DNA of 64,000 nucleotides from Phyto melanocephala (taxonomy: Eukaryota; Arthropoda; Insecta; Diptera; Rhinophoridae). Within the stretch, counting starts at the first letter, position 1; each line of letters starts with the position of its first letter. The stretch is from NCBI GenBank assembly GCA_941918925.1, contig OW799233.1, positions 109,675,833 to 109,739,832 of the forward strand, read 5' to 3'. The notes under the pieces were generated by a model, which made no database searches, was not told the DNA's origin, and saw nothing but the letters and a program-made list of their open reading frames with translations. Both the position numbers and the translations under genes were made by a program. Below, in pieces: positions 32,521 through 44,400 of this stretch.

Positions 32521-34803
32521 AAAAACTTTTATCTTAAAGAATTCATGTAAAAAAATTAAATCAGCTCATGAAATATCGGCTGATTTTTACAAAATATGCA
32601 GGAGTTCTATGACCTTATTAGAATCGGGTGCAGTTCATTAATATATTCATGCAAACACAACATCTCTAATGACACGCTAATGTTAAAAACATTAATATTT
32701 TTGATTAAATTTAATCACTACGTCACCAGTTTAAATCTTGCAAAATCACTATTTTGACATAGTGTGTTTTTTTGCTGGGATGCTATTGAAAGTAAAAGCA
32801 GGGAAATGATAAAAATTTTAACTCCTGCCAATAACATGTTTTGTTGTTTTATTTTTTTGTTCTTCTTGAAAAAATTTAGTGTTCACAGAATATTGGGCTT
32901 AATTCAAAATTTAGTATTGATTTTCCTGCTCCAGCGATTTTTTGTGGTCAACATAAAACTTTGTAGAGACCAGCAAAGTGGTCCCGGCTTAGCTTGTTGT
33001 TTCGAAAAGTGATACAATCAAGAATTTGTGTTGCTGCCGAACACGATTTGAAGTAACCACGTTTTCATGTAAAGAAAAGAAATGACATTTGTTGTGTTAT
33101 TATATCAGTAAAGGAAGTTTAGCAACTCACCTTTAGATTGAGTTTGTTTCTGCTCTTAAACAAGACAATTATAACGATTTCTTTCATTTTAAGCTAAGAA
33201 AATTTTATTAGAATTCTACTTCATCAGGATCAGAAGTACAAATTAATTATTGATCTTAGGTTCGGCAAAACTTGTTGTTGAAAAAAATTTAAATTTTGCA
33301 AATTGAATTTTTATTTTATGGAACTTTTTTGTTTAAACTAATATTTAAATTTTTAATCAGGCTTGAGTTCATATTTTATTATTTTTTATTTTTACAAAGA
33401 ATTTTTTGTAAAAATAATGTATTTTTATCTTTTTCACTTGCTGTTATAAGAAAGTTTATCCACACTACTGGCCTTAACAAATCATTTTTGTTGTGTTCAT
33501 TATATACTGGTTTAAATGTAGATGTGTAAAACATACGCCGCAAGAAAAAGGAAGACAACCTACTGTGAAAAATTAAAAAAAAATGTGGAGATCTACTAAA
33601 GCATAAATAATATTGCGATAAAGAAGTTAAGCGGATGACAAATTGTAAAAGAACTTAAAAGTGTAGCGATAAAAAAATAGATGCCAATAGAAAACAAAGT
33701 CTGATCCGTATAACTACAACAAAATATAGGACAAATTAGTAAAGAGGGATGAAACAAGTTAAAGTTATTTTATCGCCATTTAAAAGGGGTGTCTAGTGAA
33801 AATGAACTCTGAATTTCCTTGTGGGACTGGAAACATAATTAAGCATCTCAAATATACTTAAATATGCGCAATAATAAGTATCCATCCTGGAAGCGTAAAT
33901 GTCATCATTAATTAGAAGCTATTATTAAGCGCTTTATACTGGTCACCATACCATACTTGAAGCCTATAAAAAAGTCATATTAAAGACTTTTTTGGTTAAA
34001 TTATTTGAAAATGCCTTCAATATTTTATACGTAAATACTATTTACCGCTTTGAATATGGAAACATTCTTATTTCAATTTGTTTGTGTTTTTTATGTAATC
34101 GAAATATTAACTTGCTTCAATTATGTCGTCAGAGCCTGGGGATAACAAGCTGAAAATATTATTATTGCTATACAAAAAAAGAATAATTTTACTTTAAAAA
34201 AAGAAACTTTAAATAAAGTCACAGCAATAATATCGTTTGTTTACTATAAATATTTAAAAAAATTTTATTGAACTTTTCAAAGTTGCATTTTTTTTATATA
34301 AAACCAATATTTTATTATTTATTTTTATAATAATAATAATTTTTATTATTAAGTATGTACATACATCTAAATATGTATAAAATAATTTATGATATAGTAC
34401 AAATTTCAATCAAAATATCTCGAAACAGTCTTCATTGAAAACGTGACAGAAAAATAAGTCACGTTCTCTATCATACCGCTGTAAGGATTATTCAAATATT
34501 TCAACATGACAACTGATAATAAAAAATTAGAATAGTCCTGTTAATTTTATACCAACAAGTATGCAACAAAGGGAAAATTTTAAACTTATCCCTAATCAGG
34601 TTTGCAGAAGAAATAAGAAACATTGGTCTTCATATAAAAAAAATTGAATCAAAATTTTTCTTTTATTTATATTCAAAATAACAATTACCTGATAATTGTA
34701 TTTATATAATTTTTGTTATACAAATATTTACAAAATCAACTTGGACTAATAGTCCTAAGTTTCACAGTACTAAACACATTGACATATGTACCACATACAA
34801 AAA
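32521..34803. other. No gene recognised
   Basis: About 2.3 kb of AT-rich sequence. 'TTTTTTTGCTGGGATGC' near 32768 may be a transposon terminus of the CCCAGCAAAAA type. Frames at 32764 and 33296 are hydrophobic by composition and show no motif. Confidence 0.45.
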
Positions 34804-34807
34804 ATAT

Positions 34808-35335
34808 TGTAACAGATTTATTTTTAAGTAACTTAATTTACGTTATAATTTATTTTAGTTGTAGTAGTTTAAGTTACTGTAGTTTTATTTGTATTAGTTT
34901 ATTTCGCTGGTTGTACGAAAATGATGTTTGTTATTATGTGTAGCATACATTTAGGCACTTCTATTATTCGTGCATATTACTTAACGTCTTAATTTAAATG
35001 TAACGGTTTTCGAATGTACTAGAATGGACATACGAGAACTTTGTCGAATGTTACCGAACACTACTATGTTACTATTAATAGCCGAACAACACAGCTAACA
35101 TGATCAGTATTACAGTAGAGCTTGTAAGGTGCGTATCAAAGTGTGTTTGATAATAAAGGTGTATAACAATAATTGAAATAAGTAAAGTGATATTAAAGCA
35201 ATCTTTGAGTGTGTTTAAGTAAATAAAGTGCTCTTAATTTTATAACGAATTTCAACTGTTTTTGATTGCAATAAAATAACTCAAGGGGTATTTGAAGGAA
35301 ATAATCCAACGTTTATAAAAGGTATAATTGTAACA
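34808..35335 (+). mobile_element. Solo LTR of an LTR retrotransposon (copy 1)
   Basis: 528 bp starting TGTAACAGATTTATTTTTAA and ending GGTATAATTGTAACA, so it has TG...CA ends. It is flanked by ATAT on both sides (34804-34807 and 35336-35339), a 4-bp duplication as made by Ty3/gypsy integrases. A near-homologous LTR in opposite orientation is at 55237-55748, also with ATAT on both sides. No internal retroviral-type coding or second LTR is adjacent, so it is a solo LTR left by recombination. AATAAA at about 35223 is a candidate polyadenylation signal. Confidence 0.88.
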
Positions 35336-35339
35336 ATAT

Positions 35340-36060
35340 CATAAAATTGAGGAAAAGTGGCAGATAAAAAAAAATGCAAAAAAAAAACATCATAATGAGA
35401 AGAAGTACTTTTTAACTCCCTCTTGTGTTTTAAATTTGAACTTCAATCAGTAGAGCCTTTTGAATAATTCTAGATTTAGTAAGGAGAAAATACAAAAAGC
35501 GCCATAAAAATGTGGGAAAAACCTTCTGGGCTCAAAATATAATTTTCAATATAAATTTAAATCATAAGTTACTAATTTAAAAATTAATTTTAAAATATAC
35601 AAAAGTAGCACAGAAATGGGTTAAATCACTTTTTTAGGTTGCCCAATATCAACTTAAATAAATAGTCCACAATTTCAAAATTCTAGATTTATGAACTTAA
35701 AAAATACAAAAAAGGGAAAAAAAGAATGAGGAAATATTTTTGTAGTCTCCTCTGTATTATTTTCAATCTCAAGTTGGAGCAAAAGTCCCTAATATAAGAA
35801 TTCCAAATTTGCAAGTTAGAAAATAAAAAAAAAAGGACCAAAAATTGACACAAGTTGGCTTTAAATTGACTCTGTCATTTTCGATTTCAGCTTGATAATT
35901 TTTATATGCATAAAAACGTGATGTTTTTTTTTCTAATTTTAACTTCCCTTAATAGCAGCGAATTCCAAAAATCTCAATTCATAAACTTAGAAAAAATAAA
36001 AAAGAATCACATAAGTTGAAAAAAGTACCCTAATAGCATTTTGAATGTAAAGTTGTATCC
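35340..36060. repeat. Degenerate tandem repeats, DINE family III-like
   Basis: 'AATTCTAGATTTAGTAAGG', 'AATTCTAGATTTATGAAC', 'AATTCCAAATTTGCAAGTTA' and 'AATTCCAAAAATCTCAATTC' recur at about 35466, 35680, 35797 and 35957. Each is followed by GAAAATA/CAAAAA and, in the first, 'GCGCCATAAAAATG'. The same phrase (GTAGAATTTAGTAAACTATA ... ATGGCGCC) occurs in the family III copy near 21787, so this is probably an ancient internal array of such an element. Confidence 0.45.
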
Positions 36061-36329
36061 TTCGGCCTGCATTCACCAATTCTTAAGCAAAATGTGGTCT
36101 GAAGAATGTATGCCCAATGATTAGAACCTGGGTCAAATTCACAATAAAGGAGACTATATTATTTTTATCAGTCTTTGAGGTATAAGTCTCCTCCCTATTG
36201 CATACGTTATATTTTTCGGCGTAATATGGAAACAAGACCAAATACCGGATAGCAAAGTATCAGTGAGTTAGATATGGAAAGTCCACCATAGACCATATAT
36301 TAATCCAAAGTAATCCAAAGCCTGGCAAA

Positions 36330-36760
36330 GTCTCAAGAAAAACGTATAGACACGCCCTATTTAAACTTCAACTATAAAACTGCGTTCGAAAGCCCGATAA
36401 GATTTAAGTACAAAATAACTCTTGCCAATAGATGCCGCTTTGGGCTTAGTGGTTGAAAAATTAAATCCTTTCCCGATAGACGTAAAAAAATTAACACAAA
36501 TCGCTTATCTTACCTATCCTACAGTATGGTGCTGAAACATGGTTAAAGAAAAGATTATATGAGTCAATAAAGGCTGCCTTTGAAAAAAAAATTTTCAATA
36601 AAATTATATCCCTAAACACGTTGACGATGGATTCCAAATTAGAATAAATTTAGAGCTGTATGAACTCTACAAAACACAATGAATACGCTGGCTCATACGA
36701 ATGGCTAACACAGAAAATAGCATCCAAATATCCATTGGAATAAGCAGGTGCAACAACATA
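36330..36760 (+). pseudogene. RTE-like LINE reverse transcriptase remnant
   Basis: Plus-strand pieces in shifting frames read IDTPYLNFNYKTAFESPIRF (compare the 'D(Y/F)K.AFDS' of LINE reverse transcriptases), PILQYGAETWLKKRLYESIK (compare '(T)LLYG.E.W') and FEKKIFNKI. Then come DGFQIRINLELYELYKTQ*I and RWLIRMANTENS, the 'NHELYELY...RLRWLGH..RM' tail found in many RTE/BovB-related proteins. Stops and frameshifts are frequent. The 5' part and 3' end are not defined; sequence from about 36060 may belong to it. Confidence 0.65.
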
Positions 36761-36761
36761 T

Positions 36762-37904
36762 GAAAACATTTGTTGTCTCCAATTGGCGCCAGCTTGAAGA
36801 GATCAGGAAAATATGGCATTTTATTTTGCTTCAGGCTCGAACCTACTCGCATTTGTTATAGCCACATAAGAAGAAGAATAATTAACAATAGTCATATAAA
36901 TAATATATTAATAAACAATTTTAACTATAAAGCTTACCCTGTAAATATTCAGATTTGTAATTTGCCCATCACACCTTTCAATATTCGATAATTATAAAAC
37001 ATTTTTTTATTGTTAAACACAAACGTTCGCAGTTTTGACAGAGAAATCAAATCCACAACAAATAATCACTATTTAATTAAGTTTCGCTTTGATCAAATTA
37101 CATTTTAATCTTTTGCTTTATCTGCTGTCCAAGATACACAACAAATTTAAAAATGTTGCTGAAAGGAAACATAAGAAGTGACGTAAATAGGCATGTCACG
37201 ATAATTAACTTTAACTACACTGCATTAAATAACTGCTGATTATTATTAAAAGATAAATGTTGTTGTTGTTGTTGTTATTATTATTGATGTTTGTAATTTA
37301 TCATGTGTAACTTGATATTAAAATTTCCTTTTTTGATAATTTAATTTGTGTTTTACGTTTACAAGTTAATTTATTTTTTATTACAAACAAATGTGTTTAC
37401 GGGCAGACATACATGAGTACATATTCGTCATCTGTATGTTTTATAGTTGAAAAATATATGGACATCTGTCGGTTTGTAACGAATACATAGTTAGTTAGTT
37501 CACAAAAAGCCCTAAGTGTCATATAGTCATCATTTTCTAAAATGAGTAAAAACTATTTGGCGAATTCACAAGAGTGTCCTAAGTTTCGTATTGACATAAA
37601 GGCATAATTTCCGAAAAATTTAAAAACAATTGAAATGTTTTGCATGCCTTATTGTAATACTTTTATACCTTTTTAAAAATTTTAAAAATTATGACACTAT
37701 CACACTTAGAACAGTTTGTGAATTAAAAAATTGTACTGTTTATGGTAGAATTTTTAAGTCTATTTGATATCTAACCAGTTTAAGTACTAATTCTTAAAAT
37801 TCGTAATACATTAATTTCTTCTTGTAATTTCTTTTTGTAACTTTATTTCTGATTTTGTTTTCTTAAATTTAGTTTTACAAGAAACGTTAAATATTTATAC
37901 ATTT
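36762..37904. other. No gene recognised; (TGT)n microsatellite
   Basis: AT-rich, with a short (TGT)n run at about 37258-37275. Overlapping frames on both strands at 36667-36991 are compositional. Confidence 0.45.
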
Positions 37905-38313
37905 TAAATGATACTACTGACTCTTTGTTTTAACAATGTTTTATTTTTACGGAAACTGAAGATATAATTTGGTAGCCAAACGTAGTAAATAAAAGATATT
38001 TTATTTGTGTGGGCATGGCACCTCCTACTTTAAAAATAATATAATTACTATTTGAATTTAACTTAGATAATCCATTTTTCCATTTAACTCAAGAATAAGA
38101 AAGAAACTTGTTTAACCTACTTTTATAGTACAAGCTATAACTTTCTTCCAAATATACTGCTTTAGCCTATTTTCGATACCAAACATTTCTTATGGATTAG
38201 AAATATTCTGGCAAAATTTGATCCCCCTAACTTCTTAGATTCGAATTCTTTTGTGCTTTTAACGACGGACAGACGGACGAACATAGCTAGATCGTTCTAA
38301 AATAAATCCAGTA

Positions 38314-39776
38314 CCCATGTTCTGTAACTTTAGTGAGAACTTCTCGCATCGAAAAGTCATGAAACAAAATATCCCACCGTTTCTCGATGTGTGAGAAAAA
38401 AGTGTATCTGTAACTCATGGCGAAAAATACCATTTATGAATACGTTGTTACGTTAGAGCTATCAAAATTTATACTTAATTATAAGAAGAAGAAGAAGAAG
38501 AAGAAGAAGAAAAAAAATAAACTTTAGAAGTGCGGAAATAATAATACATATAAAATTTAGAAAATAAAAGTGTTTAAAAAAATTAGTGCAAAAGAAAGAA
38601 ATAAAATGTACAATGCAGCTTTAGTTAGAGCGGTTGGGGATGATGAAAGGAATATGTTGCGGATTCATCGCAAAAGGTTGTGCGATTCAACAGACTCTTT
38701 TGAAATGCCGGAGAATTGATTTAAGGAACTATATCGCTTAAGCAGATCATTAGCAATGGTTCTGCTTGAAGGCACCTTTTATGAGAAAAGGTGTAAGGAA
38801 TACAAATTTGCCTTCACTTTCCAAGACATTGGTAGCATTGTTTCCTTTTGATGATAAACATAATGATGATGGTGGTGTATTTAGGATTTTTGTTTAGGAC
38901 ACACGACATACAAATTAAACAATTTGGTTAAACAATAAACACTTTTTGTAAATATTTAAGGTCTAAATAAAAACGGAATAAAAAAATTATAAAAATTATT
39001 TCGAAATTGAAATAAAAAAAAATAAATGAAAAGAATTTAGCAATTTTATTTAGTTAGTTAGTTTTTTTAAACTTTAAATGACTTTGATGATTGTAAAAAT
39101 ATAATCAATATAAAATAAAATCTATCTTTTTTAGAAATATAAAAACTTTTGTAAATTAAACAAAGATAGTTACCATAAATTATTTCCCGTAGTAAGAAAA
39201 TTTATAACCTCAAATTTAAAGTAATTAATTTTTCATTTCCTAATTTCTTTCTTTTACATACATAAAAGTTTAAAGCACAAAAAAAACATTATTTTAATTA
39301 CAAAATATTTTACAGAAGGTTCGATAGTTTAAACTCGATATCTAATTTTCCTTTTTGTTGCTTTGAAACCCGCATAATTTTCTTAACGATAACAAATTTA
39401 TAATATTAATAAATACATACATATGTATGCATTAATAATAAAAAAAAACATTTAAACTTTACATTTTCCATGTTTTTGTCACTGATTTTTGACTTTTTAT
39501 ATTTTTTGGCTCAAAGTTTTTGCAATCTCGCGGTCTTTTTGTTTGTGACTTATTTTGACAGTTCAAAGTGAGAAGTTCTCGCCTGAAAACTTTACAGAAA
39601 CACTTTTTTTATGGCTTACGAGTATTTTTCTTACGTGACAGGTATTTCTCGCATGAATAGTTATAGAAACAGTACAGTGAGAAAAAACAGCTGTTTGTTT
39701 CGATTTGTTGTATTTCTGTACCAATTTACATGTTTTAAGTGAAAAGTTTCTCGTAGCGAGAGTTACAGAACATGGG
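38314..39776 (+). mobile_element. PIF/Harbinger-like transposon, decayed
   Basis: The ends CCCATGTTCTGTAACTTTAG and GAGAGTTACAGAACATGGG are inverted repeats, with related 'GTGAGAACTTCTCGCAT' and 'AAAAGTTTCTCGTAGCG' motifs further in. The 1463-bp element sits inside a DINE. A clean target duplication is not visible: the flanks are GTA on the left and CAC on the right, so one side may have mutated. Superfamily assignment rests on the protein remnant inside. Confidence 0.7.
38606..38851 (+). pseudogene. Harbinger-like transposase N-terminal remnant
   Basis: From ATG 38606 the frame reads MYNAALVRAVGDDERNMLRI, then HRKRLCDSTDSFEMPEN, a stop at 38717, FKELYRLSRSLAMVLLEGTF, and a second stop at 38849. 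The 'R..L.D.(T/S)(D/N).FE(L/M)P...F...(F/Y)RLS' signature is the N-terminus of HARBI1-like transposases of insects. The DDE catalytic part is absent, so it is inactive. Confidence 0.62.
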
Positions 39777-39868
39777 CACAGGTCTCAAAAAACATACACC
39801 TTATGGGGTCTAAAATGGATATTGCGATATGTTACGAATGGAATGACAAAATTAATATACACCACCGC

Positions 39869-40159
39869 TTTCACACTACTTTCTAATAATAAAATTCTGG
39901 ATTATCTTCTACAAAGTGTTCCTACTTTGTATAAAGAAAAACTCCCTGAATTTAAAATTTTTAAAAATTTGTTTTCTTTTTCTAGCTTTGTAAACCTTGT
40001 TTGTTAAACGGACAGACGGATGGACATACCTATGAAAATATGATAATTCTGTTAAGTTTTACAAGGTGGTTGCCTATTAGTGCTGTTAATGCTGTTTTAT
40101 TTTTTTTATGAAACGTTTAAGCTGTTGTTGGTTATAATTTCATAGAAATATACAATTTG
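39869..40159. other. Unassigned; isolated GTCY-like tract
   Basis: AACGGACAGACGGATGGACA at 40008-40027, preceded by CTAGCTTTGTAAACCTTGTTTG, looks like a piece of a family II DINE core without its ends. Confidence 0.45.
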
Positions 40160-40537
40160 ACCAGAGATGGGAACTTTTATTAAAAAAACCCCAATAAATA
40201 TGACCTCAAAGTCGCTAGAAAAAAGCCTGATTATTTACTTAGTAAAAATTTTAGTGTTGAATTACAAACTTTTCTTATATGTATTTTAAAATACAATGAA
40301 TAAGTTAAAATTCAATGTGACATCCTAAACAAAATGGCGGATAATTTTTTTTTCAACCCTTCAATATTGGCATCAAATAAGAATTCAAAAAATCAAAGAT
40401 AGCATCGGAAATAAAAAAGCAAAATGGTATATTACATTAAATCTAAGCTAAACTACAATGTGTTCACTACACTGATATACCACATTGTGAAGGACATTAT
40501 CAGGTTCGGCACGGCTGAACGTAGCAGTGTTACTTGT
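40160..40537 (+). mobile_element. DINE-like element, family III, terminal part (copy e)
   Basis: 'AAACAAAATGGCGGATAATT', 'GGCATCAAATAAGAATTC', 'AATCTAAGCTAAACTACAAT' and GTGTTCACTAC match 21830-21965 and 56600-56765. It ends 'GAAGGACATTATCAGGTTCG', GCACGGCTGAACGTAGCAG, TGTTACTTGT, the DINE subterminal hairpin and end. Confidence 0.65.
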
Positions 40538-42123
40538 AATTACAAATTTAATTCGAACCATGTTCCAGTTTAGTTCTAGTTTAAATGTGCCCTAATATTA
40601 AACAACATATTAAAGCTTATGAAGCATTGCATATTTAAACATTTTGGTATAATCGTCACTTTATGCCTCTTTTAGTTTTAGGCAATTTATGGCTTTTTTA
40701 CTGTTACAGATGGACGGTAGATTTTAGCTCGTAATAACGAAAAACGACCGAATATGTAATAAAACTGAATTACCATAAATATTTTACTATTAAACAATTT
40801 TTCTTAAGCAAATTCTATCAACTTTATTAAACGTATCCTTTGTACAACATAAATAAGTAAACATTCCGCCCAGTTCAGTTCATTTGATGTTGTATGGCAT
40901 TCATGGCATGGCATGGTATTCAAGATGACAATGTTGTTAAAGCTATTGATCAAATAAACATCATTCATATACATTGGAATACTTAATAATACTCACGTAC
41001 ATACATAATTGTATGTACGTATATGTGTTCTCATTCACTTATTCATTCTATTGTTTGGCTTTGCAGCAAGTATAAGTAATTGCAACAAGTGTCATTAACC
41101 ATTCTATCCCCTTGAGGTTTAATAAAGAGCAAAATTAATGTCAATGAACTTATTTTGTGTGCGCCTGTGTGTATTAAAGATTTTATTAAACATGAGTAGG
41201 GAATTGGGGCTGGCCTATTGTGCCATTGTCGTTATGTATTAAGTGGTTTTATTAACTAATTTTAGAGAATTAATTTTTAATTTATACAAGTAATCGTTTT
41301 GTAATCTGTATTTTCTGCTACATTATGTGAAATAAACACCACAATGTTTTCATTGTTAGGAATTAGGTTGGACAAATTTCAACGTCATATCAGGAACAAA
41401 AATTTATATTTAACAAAGGTTACAAGTATGTGAGGCAAATATTGTTTTATTTTTTTTTCAAAATTTCATTCCAAATATGCATTTAGTTTTTTTTATTCCA
41501 AATATGCATTTAGTTTTTTTTATATATTGTAATGTTCTTTTTTCAAACTTATAACAGATTTTTTAAACATTTTTTACATTGAATTATGTATTTTAAATGC
41601 TATATTGCATTTAATGAATTCTGCTAAAGAACGTAGCAACTCTTATTCCAAAAAAAAAATAAAAAGAGAAAGAAAGAAAATAAAAGCAAACAATTTTCAT
41701 TGGTATGACAGTAGGAGTACAAAGTATTCTTGCTATTTATTTGATGACAATTGTATGTACGAATAATCTCATGCTCACGTACAATACAAATATGCATTTA
41801 TTTTCTTTGTTGATGGCATATCAATTGAAATACAATGACACTGCATTTAAATAAGTCAAGACATTTTTTTTTTAAAATTGAGAAAAAAAATTCCCTTTGA
41901 AATGAAATATTTACCATAACTGTGTTAATAGGAGTCTCAGAAACACTACAATTATTGACTTTATTTGCCCAGCAGTGGGGAAGAAAAGTTAAAAATAATG
42001 TTAAGTTTTGACAAATTTTAATAGTTTTTTTTATTAAATTAAATTTATATTTGAATTAATCTTAACTATATAATAGTTCGTATTTTTCAGACTGACTTTA
42101 GCTACAGTTTAGTTGTAGTATAT
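40538..42123. other. No gene recognised; 27-bp direct duplication
   Basis: AT-rich. ATTCCAAATATGCATTTAGT plus a T run occurs twice in tandem at 41470-41521. No coding supported. Confidence 0.5.
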
Positions 42124-42815
42124 TTTTATACCCTTCACCTGTGGTGCTTTGTCATTCCGTTTGTAATTTCTACAATTTTCATTTCCGACCCCATAAAGTA
42201 CATATTTTCTGAAAGCTTATGAATAGAGGAGTCGATTAAGCCCTGACCGTCTGTCCGTCTGCCCGTCTGTCCGTGTGTTGGTTGAAATCAACTTTTAGAA
42301 GCAACTATATGTTCCTCAGATCTGTATATGGTATCAATCTCTTGGAAATATCCAGGAATGAATCGCTATTGAAATTCAGCACAATCGCCCCATAACTTTC
42401 TGAGATATAAGCAAAAAACCACGACCACCTCGTTTTTTTCACAATTACAACAACAACATACATACATACATACATGTAAAAAACATACCAAACAAAAAAA
42501 ATTACAAAAAAAAAATAATATTAAAAATAAGAAAAATATAATAAAAAAAACTACAAAAAAAAAATTTATAAAAAAATTTAAAAAAAAATTTAAAAAAAAA
42601 TATAAAAAATAATAAAATATAAATAATATATTAAATAAAATAAAATAAAATTTTTTTGGCTCAGCTGGGATTCGATGCCACATTTATTCTAACGTGTACG
42701 TATGCACGTATTTTATATGGGATGAATGGTGATACAAACAATTGTTATTGCATGACTACACGTTGTGAAGGGTATATAAGATTCGGCACGGCCGAATATA
42801 GCGCTCTTACTTGTT
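42124..42815 (+). mobile_element. DINE-1-like element, family I (copy d)
   Basis: Full structure: TATACCCTTCACCTGTGGTG, 'CGACCCCATAAAGTACATA', GACCGTCTGTCCGTCTGCCC, 'AAATCAACTTTTAGAAGCAA', an A-rich core, 'GCTCAGCTGGGATTCGATGC', then GGGTATATAAGATTCGGCAC, GGCCGAATATAGCGC, TCTTACTTGTTTT. The 105-codon minus-strand frame over the core is low-complexity and not a gene. It is directly followed by a partial copy. Confidence 0.82.
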
Positions 42816-43034
42816 TTTTTTTTTAAAATTTTTTTTTTTTTATTTTTTTTTTTTAACATACATACGTAAATTTATAATTTTACAATGGGATGTTTTTATA
42901 TATGTATATTTTTTATATGTATGTACGTATTTCATATGAGATGAATGGTGATACAAACTACTGTTATTGCATGACTACACGTTGTGAAGGGTATATAAGA
43001 TTCGGCACGGCCGAATATATCGCTCTTACTTGTT
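42816..43034 (+). mobile_element. Partial DINE family I copy fused to copy d
   Basis: Starting in the T-rich core, it repeats AACATACATACGTAAATTTA, 'CAATGGGATGTTTTTATATA', 'GATGAATGGTGATACAAAC' and the terminal hairpin with ACTTGTT. It matches the last 230 bp of copy a (6116-6345) better than copy d. The join lies in the T run after copy d's ACTTG end. Confidence 0.75.
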
Positions 43035-43111
43035 AGTTTTGTACTGGTTCAATTCTACAGTGTGGGTTAAAAGTCAGAAAGTGGACCAAAAGTCAACGTC
43101 TAAAAATCTAC

Positions 43112-44017
43112 ATTTTTTTAACCACCACTATTCATTTGTCATTCCGTTATTAACACATCGAAATATCCATTTTGTACCCCATAAAGTATATATTTTCTGA
43201 ATCGGGGCTTAATTTTATGACGATCTAGTTATGTCCATCCGTCTGTCCGTCTGTTGAAAGCACGATTGAGGATGGACCGAAAAAGCTAGAAGGCTCAAGT
43301 TTTGCCAGAATATGTCTTATACACAAGGTTTGTTTGGTTTTGAAAAAGGGCTAAATCGAAGTATTAGGAAGAGCGTTAAAGCTCGTAGTGCAAGAGAAGG
43401 TCAAAAAGACCATGTCCTTCCAACACCGAGTATAATTAAATTGTGTCCAAATGCATTTACGTAGAGCCATGAAACTTCGAATGTATATTTCTTGAGTATA
43501 AAAATATTTTGCTCTGAAAATTGCTTAAATCCATGCAATAGGAAAGGATTTATAGATCAAAATGTAAGAAAATTTATACTGCACAATGTATTTTTCGGTA
43601 TATTCACAATTAAAAACGTAATAAAACTGACAAAACAAGTTGTATGATTGTAAAATTTTTCACACATTGCTTTTTGGTCAAAGGCTTTGTACTAATGGAA
43701 AATAAATCTAATACATCCACTTTTACGTCCACCGTCTTTGTAACGCCTTATCTCAAATTCATATAATTTCTCTATAAATAAAGATTTTGGAAAAATAAAT
43801 GACTATACTTTGACACGCCAACTTTAACGCCCAACGAAAATATTTTACTAGCATATCGAAGTTATGCAAAGAAAGTTATACATATTTTAGTACAAAGAAA
43901 TTATTCCATAGCGATTACTGTTAATAACAAAATAGTAAATTTTGAGCTATAAAAGTAAACAAATTCGGTGGTGGTTATAAAAACTTCGGCACAGCCTAAT
44001 ATAGTGCTCTTACTGGT
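43112..44017 (+). mobile_element. DINE-like element, family II (copy d)
   Basis: TAACCACCACTATTCATTTG, 'CATTCCGTTATTAACACATC', 'TTGTACCCCATAAAGTATAT', 'CCATCCGTCTGTCCGTCTG', 'AAAGCTAGAAGGCTCAAG' and 'CTTATCTCAAATTCATATAA' are all in family II order. It ends 'GGTGGTGGTTATAAAAACTT', CGGCACAGCCTAATATAGTG, CTCTTACTGG. Only part of the 288-bp unit is present. The mariner site is empty ('TATCGAAGTTATGCAAAG'). Confidence 0.72.
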
Positions 44018-44059
44018 TTACACTTAGTTTAAAATAATAGGTCCATATTATTTTCTATA

Positions 44060-44400
44060 ATTTGTGGTTGTAGCATTATAATTTCTGTAAAAATGTTAGT
44101 CTTAAGTTCCAGAAATTTCTCGGGCTTGTTCATATATGCTTGCACCTTCAAATAACCGCAAGGAAAATAGTTTGGTACTGACAAATCTGAAGAACGTTCT
44201 GGCTAACTAATATCCGAAGTTCGGAATATTATTCGCTTTTTAAATATTTGACTTAAAGGGACCACTGTGTCGCGGGCACTGTTTCCATCCTGCTAAAACC
44301 ACATCTCAGGTTCATTTACGAGAGAAGGATGCTAAAGTCTTTCTATTTTAAACTGTTACCGGTCTTCAGTTACGGCTACAGCCCTTCAATTTTAATTTTC
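44060..44400 (-). pseudogene. Mariner-type transposase remnant, C-terminal part
   Basis: The minus strand reads MWF*QDGNSARDTVVPLSQI (corresponding to 'MWFQQDGATCHTA', second catalytic Asp kept). It then has WPERSSDLSVPNYFPCGYLK and VQAYMNKPEKFLELKTNI, corresponding to 'WPPRSPDL.P.D(Y/F)FLWGYLK..VY..KP'. The third Asp is replaced by Asn in this alignment. One stop and frame shifts occur. The N-terminal half is absent. Confidence 0.68.

Larger units (their letters stand above)
37905..39868 (-). mobile_element. DINE-like element, family II, split by a Harbinger element (copy g)
   Basis: The left part has 'GATACTACTGACTCTTTG', 'GAAACTGAAGATATAATTTG', 'GTGGGCATGGCACCTCCTAC', 'AATTTGATCCCCCTAACTTC' and ACGGACAGACGGACGAACAT. 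After 1.46 kb of foreign DNA it resumes with 'CATACACCTTATGGGGTC', 'TAAAATGGATATTGCGATAT' and 'GTTACGAATGGAATGACAAA', ending near ATATACACCACCGC. Together these give the standard family II order. Confidence 0.68.

Noticed and set aside
42366..42683. 105-codon minus-strand frame rich in Phe, Leu and Ile
   Set aside because: It is the translation of the A-rich low-complexity core of DINE copy d; the same core gives similar meaningless frames in other copies.
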